Both the position numbers and the translations under genes were made by a program. Shown here in pieces: positions 26,633-35,095 of a stretch of DNA of 64,000 nt; the first letter of the stretch is position 1, and each line of letters begins with the position of its first letter. This DNA is from Pseudomonas jinjuensis. GTDB lineage: Bacteria > Pseudomonadota > Gammaproteobacteria > Pseudomonadales > Pseudomonadaceae. The DNA is taken from NCBI RefSeq assembly GCF_900103845.1, contig NZ_FNIJ01000005.1:248001-312000 (forward strand), in the 5' to 3' direction. A model generated the notes under the pieces. The model saw nothing but the letters and a program-made list of their open reading frames with translations. It was not told where the DNA came from and did not search any database.

Positions 26633-28009
26633 ATGAAACGATTCATGCGTAGCGTGCTGGCGGTGGCGATCTGCAGCACGGCGATGGCGCAAGCCAATGC
26701 GGCGGCCACGGCGGAAGAGATCGGCCAGCTCGGCAGCAAGTACACGCCCTGGGGCGCCGAGATGGCCGGCAATGCCGATGGCAGCATCCCGGCCTACAGC
26801 GGGCCGATCAAGGCGCCGGCCAGCTACGATCCCGGCAAGCCCGGCGTGCGCCCGGACCCGTTCGCCCATGAGAAGCCGTTGTTCAGCATCACCGGACAGA
26901 ACATGGCGCAGTACGCCGACAAGCTGTCCGAAGGCATCCGCACGATGCTGCAGAAGTACCCGAGCTATCGGCTCGACGTGTATCCCTCCCACCGTACTGC
27001 CAGTTACCCGCAGTACTTCCTCGACAACACACGCAAGAACGCCACCTCCTGCCGCACCAGGGACGATGAGCTGGCGCTCGACAACTGCTATGGCGGCGTG
27101 CCGTTCCCGTTCCCCAAGACCGGCAACGAGGTGATGTGGAACCGCCTGCTGAAGTTCGACCAGTACGCCTTCCAGACGGACGGCTTCACCAGTTCCGTGG
27201 TGGACAGCCGTGGCGGCCGTACCGTCACCGGCGTGGCGAAGATGTACATCCAGTACCCGATCTTCGACCCAAAGCGCACCGAACCGATCGCCGCCGACGA
27301 TCTGTACGAGATGCTGCGCATCGACTTCACCGATCCGGCGCGCAAGAACGGCGAGAAGCTGATCGTCCATGACTCCATCGACATGGCTCGTATCGGCCGC
27401 CGCGCCTGGCAGTACCTGCCGGGCCAGCGCCGGGTGAAGCTGTCGCCGGACATCGCCTACGACACGCCAAGTCCCACCGGCGGCGGCGTGGCGGTGGTGG
27501 ACGAGTCGGCGGTGTTCTACGGCGCCCTCGACCGCTACGACTTCAAGCTGCTCGGCAAGAAGGAGATGTTCATCCCCTACAACGCCTACAGGATCGGCGA
27601 CCCGGGCGTCTGCCCGGACAACGTGGCGGAAGGCACGAAGAACCACCTCAATCCCGACTGCATGCGCTGGGAGCTGCACCGCGTATGGGCGGTCGAGGCG
27701 ACGCTGAAGGAAGGCAAACGCCACGTCTATCCGCGCCGGGTGTTCTTCTGGGACGAGGACCTGCCGGGCGTGGGCATCGGCGACGCCTACGACGCCACCG
27801 GCAAGATCTACCGCGTGTCCCACAGCATCCCGATCACCAACTACGAAAGCGTCGGCCACAAGACCGACGAGATGGTCACTTACGACCTCAACACCGGCGC
27901 CTACTGTCGCCAGCAGAACTCGACCATGGCCGGCGGCTGGTACGCCACCGAACCGCGGCCGAACACCTTCTTCAGCTCGGCGGCTTTGACCGGCGGCGGC
28001 ATCCGCTGA
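26633..28009 (+). CDS. DUF1329 family secreted protein
   Basis: The 458-residue precursor has a Sec signal peptide (MKRFMRSVLAVAICSTAMAQANA), then DUF1329 starting ATAEEIGQLGSKYTPWGAEM. It is a full-length paralog of the 17426 product (shared YLPGQRRVKLSPDIAYDTPS and WELHRVWAVEATLKEGKRH). Like that gene it is inside the site-3 operon. Transport or surface handling of a hydrophobic substrate is the best family-based guess. Confidence 0.88.
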   Translation: MKRFMRSVLAVAICSTAMAQANAAATAEEIGQLGSKYTPWGAEMAGNADGSIPAYSGPIKAPASYDPGKPGVRPDPFAHEKPLFSITGQNMAQYADKLSEGIRTMLQKYPSYRLDVYPSHRTASYPQYFLDNTRKNATSCRTRDDELALDNCYGGVPFPFPKTGNEVMWNRLLKFDQYAFQTDGFTSSVVDSRGGRTVTGVAKMYIQYPIFDPKRTEPIAADDLYEMLRIDFTDPARKNGEKLIVHDSIDMARIGRRAWQYLPGQRRVKLSPDIAYDTPSPTGGGVAVVDESAVFYGALDRYDFKLLGKKEMFIPYNAYRIGDPGVCPDNVAEGTKNHLNPDCMRWELHRVWAVEATLKEGKRHVYPRRVFFWDEDLPGVGIGDAYDATGKIYRVSHSIPITNYESVGHKTDEMVTYDLNTGAYCRQQNSTMAGGWYATEPRPNTFFSSAALTGGGIR

Positions 28010-28042
28010 TCCACAACCCACATTCATGATCGGAGACTGAAC

Positions 28043-28849
28043 ATGCACGCCACAGGAAAACTGAGCGGCAAGGTCGCAGTGGTGCTCGGCGCCGCGGGCA
28101 GGGACAACATGGGGCAGGCGATCGCCCGCCGGCTGACGGAGGAGGGCGCGCGGGTGGTGGTCGCCGGCCGCCATGCGGAGGAACTGCACCGGCTGGCCGA
28201 CGAGCTGGGTGGCTGGGCCACCACCTGCGACATCACCGACCGGCAGCAGGTGTTCGACCTGTTCGCCTTCGCCCGCGACGAGGGCGGGCGCGTCGATATC
28301 GCGGTGAACGCCACCGGCTGGGGGCTGCTGCGGCCCTTCCTGGAAACCAGTGTGGACGAGCTGCAGCGCATGAGCGCCCTGCAGTTCATCGGGCCGTTCC
28401 TGTTCTGCCAGGCAGCGGTGGAAGCGATGCGCGACACGGGCGGCTCGATCGTGCAGATCAGCTCGGCCACCGCCACCATCCTCTTCGAGGACCACGCCGC
28501 CTACATGGGCACCAAGGCCGGCACCGACCACGTGATCCGCTGCGTGGCCAACGAGTTCGGCCACCTCGGCATCCGCGCCAACTCGGTGTCGCCGGGCGTC
28601 ACCGATACGCCGATGACCGCCGGGGCGAAGGCGACTCCGGGTGTGTTCGAGGCTTTCGTCGGCGGCTATCCGCTCGGCCGCGTCGGCACATCGGAGGACA
28701 TCGCCGCGGCGGTGGCCTGGCTGTCCGCCGACGAGTGCTTCATGACCGGGCAGAACCTGCAGGTCAATGGCGGCCTGACCCTGCGGCGCAATCCGACGAA
28801 ACAAGAAATCGAGGCGTCGGTCATCGACGCCGCCCAGGCGGGAGGCTGA
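28043..28849 (+). CDS. SDR family oxidoreductase
   Basis: The 268-residue SDR has the unusual cofactor loop LGAAGRDNMG shared with the 1928 SDR. The active-site YMGTK is in the usual place after ISSATA. The two proteins are alike throughout, including ANSxSPGxTxTPMTA and DECFMTG. As with the MDR and DUF1329 pairs, this indicates that part of the island was duplicated and diverged. Confidence 0.9.
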   Translation: MHATGKLSGKVAVVLGAAGRDNMGQAIARRLTEEGARVVVAGRHAEELHRLADELGGWATTCDITDRQQVFDLFAFARDEGGRVDIAVNATGWGLLRPFLETSVDELQRMSALQFIGPFLFCQAAVEAMRDTGGSIVQISSATATILFEDHAAYMGTKAGTDHVIRCVANEFGHLGIRANSVSPGVTDTPMTAGAKATPGVFEAFVGGYPLGRVGTSEDIAAAVAWLSADECFMTGQNLQVNGGLTLRRNPTKQEIEASVIDAAQAGG

Positions 28850-28852
28850 ACC

Positions 28853-29296
28853 ATGCGCCAGCGGATCATCACCCATCACGACTTCAAGGCGCCCGCGCGG
28901 CGCCTGTGGGAACTGCTCGCGGACTTCGCCGACATCCAGCGCTGGTGGCCGCTGGACGACGACAGCGTGAAGATCGAGCGGGTCGAGCTGGAAGGGGAGG
29001 GTATCGGCCTGACCCGGCACATCTACAACGTCGGCTTCCCCGCGCCGGTCAGCGAGCGCCTCGATTACCAGGATGTGGGTACGCTGACCTACCGGCTGTC
29101 CATCGTCGGCCAGCGTCCCGCGGGCATCCTCGACTACCAGGCCACCGGGCGCATCGAGATTCTCTCCGGCGGTGGTTCGCGGTTGCATTACCACAGCGAC
29201 TACAGCGTCGAGCGCGGCCGCGAGGAAGAAGCCGAGGCGTTCCTGCGCGGTGCCTACGGCCTGATGTTCCGAGGCCTGGAGAAGGCCGCCCGCTAA
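28853..29296 (+). CDS. SRPBCC (polyketide cyclase/START-like) family protein
   Basis: The 147-residue protein has the SRPBCC pattern: an N-terminal strand and helix HHDFKAPARRLWELLADFAD, then IQRWWPLDDDSVKIERVELEGEG, and a long C-terminal helix FLRGAYGLMFRGLEKAAR. The fold forms a deep hydrophobic cavity and may bind or cyclise a polycyclic substrate. It starts 3 bp after the SDR stop and is the last gene of the 15232-29296 operon. Confidence 0.8.
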   Translation: MRQRIITHHDFKAPARRLWELLADFADIQRWWPLDDDSVKIERVELEGEGIGLTRHIYNVGFPAPVSERLDYQDVGTLTYRLSIVGQRPAGILDYQATGRIEILSGGGSRLHYHSDYSVERGREEEAEAFLRGAYGLMFRGLEKAAR

Positions 29297-29309
29297 GTCG
29301 CGGGCTTCA

Positions 29310-29760
29310 CCTGTAGGAGCAACTGTCTCGCGCCATGGCCAATCGCTGGTGTAGGGCGAATGAAGCGGAACGCTTCATCCGCCGACCAGGCCACGCCGAT
29401 GGGATGGCGGATAGCGCTGGCGCGCTATGCGCCCTACGTGGCCTGCTCATGGCCCGCTTGACTCCATACCTGTAGGAGCCAGGGGGACGCCTAGTTCTTG
29501 CTGGCGATCCAGTTTTTCCCTCAACGTCGGCGTGGAAGGAGAACACGGCAATCGCCAGCAAGCTGGCTCCTACAAGTTCTGTGCGTGCTTCAGGGGCGGC
29601 GCGACTCTGTGTAGGAGCGGGCCATGCCCGCGACATCCCGGCGCCGCCAATGTCGCGCGCATGGCGCGCTCCTACAGGGTTACGCCCACCTGCGTTGTTG
29701 TAGGAGCGAGCTTGCTCGCGAACCCGGCCCCGTCATTCGCGAGCCAGCTCGCTCCTGCAC
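29310..29760. repeat. Cluster of Pseudomonas REP/REPIN-like palindromes
   Basis: The 644-bp gap between the SRPBCC gene and operator site 4 has no gene. It carries at least seven copies of a TGTAGGAGC-headed palindrome. Three are in head-to-head pairs: 29470-29576 (GTAGGAGCC...GGCTCCTAC), 29609-29677 (GTAGGAGCGGGC...GCGCTCCTAC) and 29699-29759 (GTAGGAGCGAGC...GCTCGCTCCTGC). A partial copy is at 29312. Such paired REPs are non-autonomous mobile repeats in Pseudomonas. Here they separate two operons and may act in termination or mRNA stability. Confidence 0.75.
29351..29438. repeat. GTAGGGCG...CGCCCTAC inverted repeat with internal hairpin
   Basis: GTAGGGCG at 29351 and CGCCCTAC near 29430 form the outer arms. 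Inside, ATGAAGCG-GAA-CGCTTCAT makes a perfect hairpin. This is a second repeat type, different from the TGTAGGAGC palindromes around it, and common in intergenic Pseudomonas DNA. Confidence 0.6.
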
Positions 29761-29859
29761 GGCGGCGCTCGGTAATGAACCCTGGCGCACCGCCTCTGAC
29801 ACCCCCGTACAAAAAAATCCCCCAGGGTCTTGCCGAACGCCCGTCTTGCGAATATCTTA

Positions 29860-29881
29860 AAAAACAATCCTGTCGGTTTTG
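29860..29881. promoter_or_regulatory. Putative TetR operator, site 4
   Basis: AAACA-ATCCTGTCG-GTTT core in an AT-rich island (cttaaaaaacaatcc), 59 bp before the E1 alpha start. It matches the spacing of the other five sites. It would control the 2-oxoacid dehydrogenase / SDR operon that ends just before the tetR gene. Confidence 0.62.
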
Positions 29882-29940
29882 TGCAAAGCAAGCCGGCGGC
29901 ACAACGACAAGAACATCAACCAGCACATTGGAGAGTAACC

Positions 29941-30927
29941 ATGACCAGTGCCACGTCCCCGGGCAGTGCGGTCTTGCTGGACATCTACCGCCGCGCGCAC
30001 CTGATCAAGACCGCGGACGACCGCTTCATAGAACTGATCAAGGCTGGCCAGATCGCCTCGCCGTACTACTCGACGCGCGGCCAGGAGCTCATCCCGGCGT
30101 CCATCTCGGTCAACCTGCGCGCCGACGACTACGTGATCACCACTTACCGCGGCATCCACGACCAGCTGGCCAAGGGCATCCCGCTGCGCCCGTTCGTGGC
30201 CGAGTTCATGGGACGCGCTACCGGCACCTGCAAAGGGAAGGGCGGTCCGATGCACATCACCCACATGGCCTCCGGGCTGCCGGTGACCACCGGTGTCGTC
30301 GGCTCGGGCCTGCCAATCGCCAACGGCCTCGCCTGGGCTTCGCAACTGCGCAAGACCGGCCAGGTCACCGTGTGCAACTTCGGCGATGGCGCGAGCAACA
30401 TCGGCGCCTTCCATGAAGCGCTGAACCTCGCCTCGGTGTGGAAGCTGCCGGTGATCTTCGTCTGCCAGAACAACGGCTACGCCGAGCACACCAAGTACGA
30501 ATACGGCACCGGCGCCCGCGCCATCGTCGATCGCGCCATCGGCTACGGCATGCATGGCATCCAGTGCAACGGCAACGACGCCGTGGAGATGTGCAACGCC
30601 GCCCGCGAAGCCATCGAGCGCGCCCGCAGCGGCCAGGGCCCGACCCTGATCGAGGCGAAGACCTTCCGCTTCCGCGGCCACCTGCTGGGCGATGACAGCC
30701 ACTACATCAGCAAGGAAGAAATGGCCGCCGCCGTGGCCGCCGACCCGATGCCGGCGCTGCGCGCCTGGCTGATCGCGCAGGGCCACGCCAGCGACGAGCA
30801 ACTGGCGGCCATCGAGGGGACCAACGTCAGCGAGTTCGAGGACGCCGTGCAGTTCGGCCTGTCCAGCCCGTACCCCGATGCATCCGAACTGCAACGCGAT
30901 GTCTACGCCGAGGAGATCAGCGCATGA
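29941..30927 (+). CDS. 2-oxoacid (acetoin/pyruvate-type) dehydrogenase E1 alpha subunit
   Basis: The 328-residue protein has the thiamine-diphosphate signature G148-D149-G150...N177-N178 (FGDGASNIGAF to CQNNGYAE). It also has the RGHLLGDDSHY phosphorylation-loop region typical of AcoA/PdhA-type E1 alpha chains. It decarboxylates a 2-oxo acid (or cleaves an acetoin-like ketol) with the beta subunit and passes the acyl group to lipoate. The start ATG follows GAGAG. It overlaps E1 beta by ATGA. Confidence 0.9.
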   Translation: MTSATSPGSAVLLDIYRRAHLIKTADDRFIELIKAGQIASPYYSTRGQELIPASISVNLRADDYVITTYRGIHDQLAKGIPLRPFVAEFMGRATGTCKGKGGPMHITHMASGLPVTTGVVGSGLPIANGLAWASQLRKTGQVTVCNFGDGASNIGAFHEALNLASVWKLPVIFVCQNNGYAEHTKYEYGTGARAIVDRAIGYGMHGIQCNGNDAVEMCNAAREAIERARSGQGPTLIEAKTFRFRGHLLGDDSHYISKEEMAAAVAADPMPALRAWLIAQGHASDEQLAAIEGTNVSEFEDAVQFGLSSPYPDASELQRDVYAEEISA

Positions 30928-31919
30928 GCGCCGTCAAAGCCAAACGCATGAACATGTCCCAGGCCATCGCCATGGCGATGCACCACGCGATGGAGATGGA
31001 CTCCTCGGTGGTGGCGCTCGGCGAGGACATCGCCGATCCGCAGGGCGGCGGGGTGTTCAAGTGCACCGCAGGGCTCTCCGACGCCTTCGGCACCGACCGC
31101 GTGCGCTCCACGCCGATCGCCGAGCAGGCGATCATGGGCGCGGCCGTCGGTGGCGCGCTGGCCGGCCTGCGTCCGGTGGCCGAGATCATGCTGATGAACT
31201 TCATCACCGTGGCCATGGACCAGGTGGTCAACCACGCCGCCAAGCTGCGCTTCATGACCGGTGGCCAGACCAACGTGCCGCTGACCATCCGCACCGCCAC
31301 CGGCGCCGGCTTCGGTACCGGCGGCCAGCACGCCGACTATCTCGAGGCGTGGTTCGCCCACACCGCCGGGATGAAGGTGGTGGCGCCGTCCACGCCGGCC
31401 GACGCCTACGGCCTGCTGCTGTCGTGCATCTTCGATGACGACCCCTGCGTGTTCGTGGAAAGCCTGCCGCTGTACTTCCAGATGGGCGAGGCGCCGGTTC
31501 CCGGCGAGCGCATCCCGCTGGGCAAGGCGCGCATCGCCCGCGAAGGCAGCGACATCAGCGTGATCAGCTACAGCCGGACCATGGTCGAGGTGCTCGCCGT
31601 GGCCAAGGACCTGGAGAAAGAGGGCATCTCGGTGGAGGTGATCGACCTGCGCTCCATCGTCCCGCTGGACATGGACACCGTGCTGACCTCCGTGCGCAAG
31701 ACCGGTCGCGCGGTGATCGCCCACGAGGCGCAGGTGGACTTCGGCGTCGGTGCCGAGATCGCCACCCGCCTGCACAGCGAGCTGTTCGGCGAACTGCGCG
31801 CGCCGGTCGGCCGGGTCGGCGCCGCGCGCTCGCCGGTGCCGTTCTCCAAGGCCCTCGAAGACGTGTTCATTCCGACGAAGGAACGCATCGCCGCCGCCAT
31901 CCACGCCGCTTTGAAGTGA
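30924..31919 (+). CDS. 2-oxoacid dehydrogenase E1 beta subunit
   Basis: The 331-residue transketolase-like protein includes GEDIADPQGGGVFKCTAGLS, the pyrimidine-domain ERxRSTPIAEQAIMGAAVG and the C-terminal AHEAQVDFGVGAEIA. It pairs with the E1 alpha product as an alpha2beta2 enzyme. Its position after E1 alpha and before a lipoyl carrier gives a compact AcoA-AcoB-like order. Confidence 0.9.
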   Translation: MSAVKAKRMNMSQAIAMAMHHAMEMDSSVVALGEDIADPQGGGVFKCTAGLSDAFGTDRVRSTPIAEQAIMGAAVGGALAGLRPVAEIMLMNFITVAMDQVVNHAAKLRFMTGGQTNVPLTIRTATGAGFGTGGQHADYLEAWFAHTAGMKVVAPSTPADAYGLLLSCIFDDDPCVFVESLPLYFQMGEAPVPGERIPLGKARIAREGSDISVISYSRTMVEVLAVAKDLEKEGISVEVIDLRSIVPLDMDTVLTSVRKTGRAVIAHEAQVDFGVGAEIATRLHSELFGELRAPVGRVGAARSPVPFSKALEDVFIPTKERIAAAIHAALK

Positions 31920-31938
31920 CCAGGAGAGGAATCGAACC

Positions 31939-32169
31939 ATGACCACACAGATCATTCTTCCCAAGCTGGGGTTTTCCGTTAACGAAGCCGAACTCATCGA
32001 GTGGCTGGTAGCGGACGGCGCCGAAGTGAAGAAGGGCGACCTTCTCTACTGCCTGGAAAGCGAGAAGTCGCAGCAGGAGATCGAGGCGCCGGCCGATGGC
32101 GTGCTGAAGATCATCAAGGACGCCGGCGAAACCTACGAGGTGGGCACCGTGATCGGGGAGATCGCCTGA
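31939..32169 (+). CDS. Free-standing lipoyl carrier domain
   Basis: The 76-residue protein is a single biotinyl/lipoyl domain with the modifiable Lys43 in CLESEKSQQEIEAPADG. There is no catalytic or E1-binding domain. Lipoyl domains are normally fused to E2, but here the carrier is a separate 8-kDa protein. Its stop overlaps the ATG of the E2 catalytic gene by one base. Confidence 0.9.
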   Translation: MTTQIILPKLGFSVNEAELIEWLVADGAEVKKGDLLYCLESEKSQQEIEAPADGVLKIIKDAGETYEVGTVIGEIA

Positions 32170-32948
32170 TGGGTGCACAGGAGCAGCAGCCGGTCCTGTG
32201 GCCGGCCAACCTGCCGCCTATGCCGCAGGTGGATTTCAGCCAGTTCGGCGAGACGGAGACGGTGAGCCTGAGCAGGAACCAGGTGTATGCCGGCGTCTTT
32301 CTCGGCCGCAACTGGGCGCAGATTCCCCACGTCACCCACCACGACGAGGCGCACATCGACGCGCTGCTCGCCGAACGCCTCCGTCTGGCCGAGCAGGAGC
32401 AGAGCAAGCTGAGCCTGCTGCCGTTCCAGGTGAAGGCGCTGGTGAACACGCTCAAGGCGTTCCCGCAGTTCAACGCCTCGCTGGCACCGAACGGCAAGCA
32501 ACTGGTGCTCAAGCGCTACTTCAACATCGGCATCGCCGTGGATACACCGAACGGCCTGCTGGTGCCGGTGATCCGCGATGCCGATCGCAAGAGCATCGTC
32601 GAGCTGGCCGACGAGATCGCCGACAAGGCGCGGCGGGCGCGGGAGAAGGGGCTGCCGATCAGCGAGATGTCCGGCGGCTGCATGACCATCAGCTCGCTCA
32701 GCTCGCTCGGCGGCACCGCGTTCACGCCGATCATCAACGCCCCGGAACTCGCCATCCTGGGCATCAGCAGCGAGCGCGACGAGCTTTATCTGGACAACGG
32801 CGAAGTAGGTAGCCGACGGGTGCTGCCGCTGTCGCTGAGCTACGACCATCGCGTGATCAACGGCGCGGATGCGGCGCGATTCTGCCGCCATCTGGCCAAC
32901 CAGCTGGCCAATCCGGCCGAGCTGCACAATTCGGGGAATTGCGTATGA
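32169..32948 (+). CDS. Minimal 2-oxoacid dehydrogenase E2 acyltransferase (catalytic domain only)
   Basis: The 259-residue protein is the CAT-like acyltransferase domain alone: RNWAQIPHVTHHDEAHID, FNIGIAVDTPNGLLVPVIR, GGCMTISSLSSLGGTAFTPI. The HxxxDG active site reads H227-R-V-I-N231-G, with Asn for Asp; some pyruvate-type E2 enzymes also carry Asn here. Lipoyl and subunit-binding domains are missing; the lipoyl domain is the preceding gene. No E3 gene is in the window. It transfers an acyl group from lipoate to CoA. Confidence 0.85.
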   Translation: MGAQEQQPVLWPANLPPMPQVDFSQFGETETVSLSRNQVYAGVFLGRNWAQIPHVTHHDEAHIDALLAERLRLAEQEQSKLSLLPFQVKALVNTLKAFPQFNASLAPNGKQLVLKRYFNIGIAVDTPNGLLVPVIRDADRKSIVELADEIADKARRAREKGLPISEMSGGCMTISSLSSLGGTAFTPIINAPELAILGISSERDELYLDNGEVGSRRVLPLSLSYDHRVINGADAARFCRHLANQLANPAELHNSGNCV

Positions 32949-33739
32949 CCAGCCAGCAAGCGATCAGCAAGGCACAGGAGCGATTCGACCTGCACGGCCG
33001 AGTCGCATTGGTGACGGGGGCCGGCTCCGGCCTGGGCGCGCACTTCGCCCGCGTACTGGCGCAGGCCGGCGCGAAAGTGGCCTGCGTGGCGCGCCGGGTC
33101 GAGCGGGTGGAGGAGGTCGCCGCGCAGATTCGCGCCGCCGGGGGCGAAGCCTTCGCCTGCACTATGGATGTGACCGATGCCGAATCCATCAGGCGCGGCT
33201 TCGATGCCATCGAGGGCGAATTGGGCCATGTGGATATTCTGGTGAACAACGCGGGCCTTTCCAGCCCGGCGCCGTTCGAGGAAATGAGCCGCGAACAATG
33301 GACCTCGCTGATGGATGCGAACCTGTCAGGGCCGTTCTTCGTCGCGCAATGCATGGCGATGCGGCTCATCGCCCAGGGCAAGTCCGGTTCGATCATCAAT
33401 ATCGCATCGATATTGGGTCATCTCGCCAAGGACAAGTTCATCAATTACGGAACTACCAAGGGTGGCCTGATCCACATGACGCAATATATGGCGCTGGACC
33501 TGATTGGCCATGGCATTCGGGTGAATGCGATCGCGCCGGGATATTTCCCCAGCGAAATGACCAATCCGTTCTACGAGTCGGAAGTCGGCAAGCGCGAAAT
33601 CGCCAACCTGCCGCCCAAGCGCCTGGGGCGTCACGAAGAGCTGGACGGCCCGCTGCTGCTGCTGGCCAGCGATGCTTCGTCGTACATGACCGGTTCGGTG
33701 GTCACGGTGGACGCGGGGCACTCGATCCGGTTGTCCTGA
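32945..33739 (+). CDS. SDR family oxidoreductase
   Basis: The 264-residue classical SDR has TGAGSGLG (residues 24-31), NNAG at 101-104, Ser155, Tyr168 and Lys172. ATG 32945 overlaps the E2 stop (ATGA) and has GGGGAA six bases upstream; a TTG two codons earlier is less likely. The sequence resembles gluconate 5-dehydrogenase / 3-oxoacyl reductase-like SDRs. Its codons are a little more AT-rich toward the 3' end (for example 33390-33560) than its neighbours. Confidence 0.88.
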   Translation: MTSQQAISKAQERFDLHGRVALVTGAGSGLGAHFARVLAQAGAKVACVARRVERVEEVAAQIRAAGGEAFACTMDVTDAESIRRGFDAIEGELGHVDILVNNAGLSSPAPFEEMSREQWTSLMDANLSGPFFVAQCMAMRLIAQGKSGSIINIASILGHLAKDKFINYGTTKGGLIHMTQYMALDLIGHGIRVNAIAPGYFPSEMTNPFYESEVGKREIANLPPKRLGRHEELDGPLLLLASDASSYMTGSVVTVDAGHSIRLS

Positions 33740-33821
33740 AACAAATACGCCGATTGCGGCTTTAATAACGTGCAGCCGTTTAATTAGAATGGGTCATTGA
33801 CTAACAGCCAGGCAGGCTGAA

Positions 33822-34559
33822 ATGGGTCGCCAGATGGATGAATATCTCGAAGTGTCCAAAGCAGAAACCAGACCGCGTCGTCCAATGCGCCGGGAAAAGT
33901 CCGAAGGCGGAAGTTGGCAGGCCGAGAAGAGCTATCTCATGCAGACGCATATTCTCGACGCCACCATGCGTTGCCTGGTCAATATCGGATATACCCAGAC
34001 GACGACCGAGAAGATCGCCAAGGAAGCCGGCGTTTCCCGCGGGGCGATGACCCACCATTTCAAGTCGCGGGCGGAAGTGTTCGCTGCGGCTGCCGCTCAC
34101 ATCACTGATATCCGGGTGATGGAGTACGACGTGGCGATCAAGGAAGTGTCGCAGGTCGAGGGCAGTTTTCCGACCCTGGGCGGCATGCTGCAAACCCTCA
34201 AGGCCCTGCAGTCGTACTACATGAAGCCGTCGTTCCTGGCCTTCCATGAGCTGCTGCGTGGCGCGCGTACCGATCCGGAACTCAACAAGGTCATGGCGCC
34301 GCTGGAGGCATCCCTCGACGAGCGGATTTCCGTCAGCATGGTCACCCGTTTCCCGATCTGGGCCGAGGCGGGAATGGCCGAAACCGGCGAAGTGCTGCGC
34401 GACCTGGTCATGCACACCCTGCAAGGGGTGGCGCTCAATCCCTCGCCCTATCTCCAGGGCGACCGGCTCGATCGTCTGCACGAGATGCTCGCCAAGACCG
34501 CCATGAACGAGTTCCGGGAGTCCTACAACCGCATGCTGGGCGACAAGCCGCAAGACTAA
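33822..34559 (+). CDS. TetR family transcriptional regulator (candidate island repressor)
   Basis: The 245-residue protein has a TetR_N helix-turn-helix around residues 42-85 (ILDATMRCLVNIGY, then TTEKIAKEAGVSRGAMTHHF). It is preceded by a 35-residue basic/polar extension and followed by an all-helical ligand domain. It is the only regulator inside the 1-49855 catabolic island. It stands alone between the 2-oxoacid dehydrogenase operon and the DUF35 operon, both preceded by the shared dyad. It probably represses the island until an acyl-CoA or other pathway intermediate binds (inference). Its own upstream region lacks a good copy of the dyad. Confidence 0.85.
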   Translation: MGRQMDEYLEVSKAETRPRRPMRREKSEGGSWQAEKSYLMQTHILDATMRCLVNIGYTQTTTEKIAKEAGVSRGAMTHHFKSRAEVFAAAAAHITDIRVMEYDVAIKEVSQVEGSFPTLGGMLQTLKALQSYYMKPSFLAFHELLRGARTDPELNKVMAPLEASLDERISVSMVTRFPIWAEAGMAETGEVLRDLVMHTLQGVALNPSPYLQGDRLDRLHEMLAKTAMNEFRESYNRMLGDKPQD

Positions 34560-34610
34560 TTCGTTTCTGAAAGCCGGACCTTTCGTTGCATTCACCTGAA
34601 TGCGCTTAAT

Positions 34611-34632
34611 AAAAACAAACATGATGGTTCAA
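34611..34632. promoter_or_regulatory. Putative TetR operator, site 5
   Basis: AAACA-AACATGATG-GTTC core. It shares the catgatggtt block with site 3. It ends only 14 bp before the DUF35 start codon at 34647, so transcription must start inside or beside it. This is the closest operator-to-gene distance in the window. Confidence 0.58.
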
Positions 34633-34646
34633 AACAGGACTGAATG

Positions 34647-35093
34647 ATGAATACTCAGGAATCCCTGCTCCGTGGCCTGCCGGTGGCGCACCTGCTCCGC
34701 TCGGGCGAGCACGGTCCAAGCCTGCGCGGCAGCCGCTGCGAGGCGTGTGGCGAGATGTTCTTCCCGGTCAGTGCGAACTGCACCGCCTGCTGCGGCAGCG
34801 ACATGAGCGAATGCGAGCTGGGCAGTCAGGGTGTGCTCTGGTCGTGGACGGTCCAGTCCTTCCAGCCCAAGTCGCCCTACAACGGCGGCGAGCCGGAGCA
34901 CGAATTCCGCCCCTACGGCGTCGGCTATGTGGAAATGCCCGGCGGCGTGAAGGTGGAAAGCCGCCTCACCCTTGCCGACCCGCAGCACCTGCGGATCGGC
35001 ATGCCGATGGAGCTGTGCGTGGTGCCCTACGGCCGCAGCCCGGACGGCACCACATTGCACACCTTCGCATTCGCACCGGCCGGGGAGGCCTGA
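34647..35093 (+). CDS. DUF35 / Zn-ribbon plus OB-fold protein
   Basis: The 148-residue protein has a rubredoxin-like zinc ribbon with two CxxC pairs (RCEACGEMFFPVSANCTACC), then an acyl-CoA-binding OB fold. DUF35 proteins pair with thiolase-like enzymes that cleave C-C bonds of CoA thioesters, as in the ChsH2-Ltp2 steroid system and IpfE-IpfD for ibuprofen. The second of two adjacent ATGs (34647) fits the AGGA site best (7 bases). It heads the operon running to 42607. Confidence 0.87.
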   Translation: MNTQESLLRGLPVAHLLRSGEHGPSLRGSRCEACGEMFFPVSANCTACCGSDMSECELGSQGVLWSWTVQSFQPKSPYNGGEPEHEFRPYGVGYVEMPGGVKVESRLTLADPQHLRIGMPMELCVVPYGRSPDGTTLHTFAFAPAGEA

Positions 35094-35095
35094 TC

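Noticed and set aside
25535-29194. A very long open frame on the - strand across the GMC, MDR, DUF1329 and SDR genes
   Set aside because: It is the antisense shadow of well-recognised + strand genes in GC-rich DNA; the protein is low-complexity His/Val/Ala-rich with no family pattern.
29297-29760. Array considered as a CRISPR
   Set aside because: The units are palindromic, differ in length and are paired head-to-head, with no regular spacers. They are REP-type repeats.
33749-33763. Short hairpin GCCG-ATTG-CGGC with TTT after the SDR gene
   Set aside because: A stem of only 4 bp and three T residues are not enough for a terminator.
33764-33781. Possible seventh operator (AATAA-N9-GTTT) before the tetR gene
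   Set aside because: Two mismatches in the left arm; too weak to claim autoregulation from sequence alone. A second weak match at 33738-33755 was also dropped.
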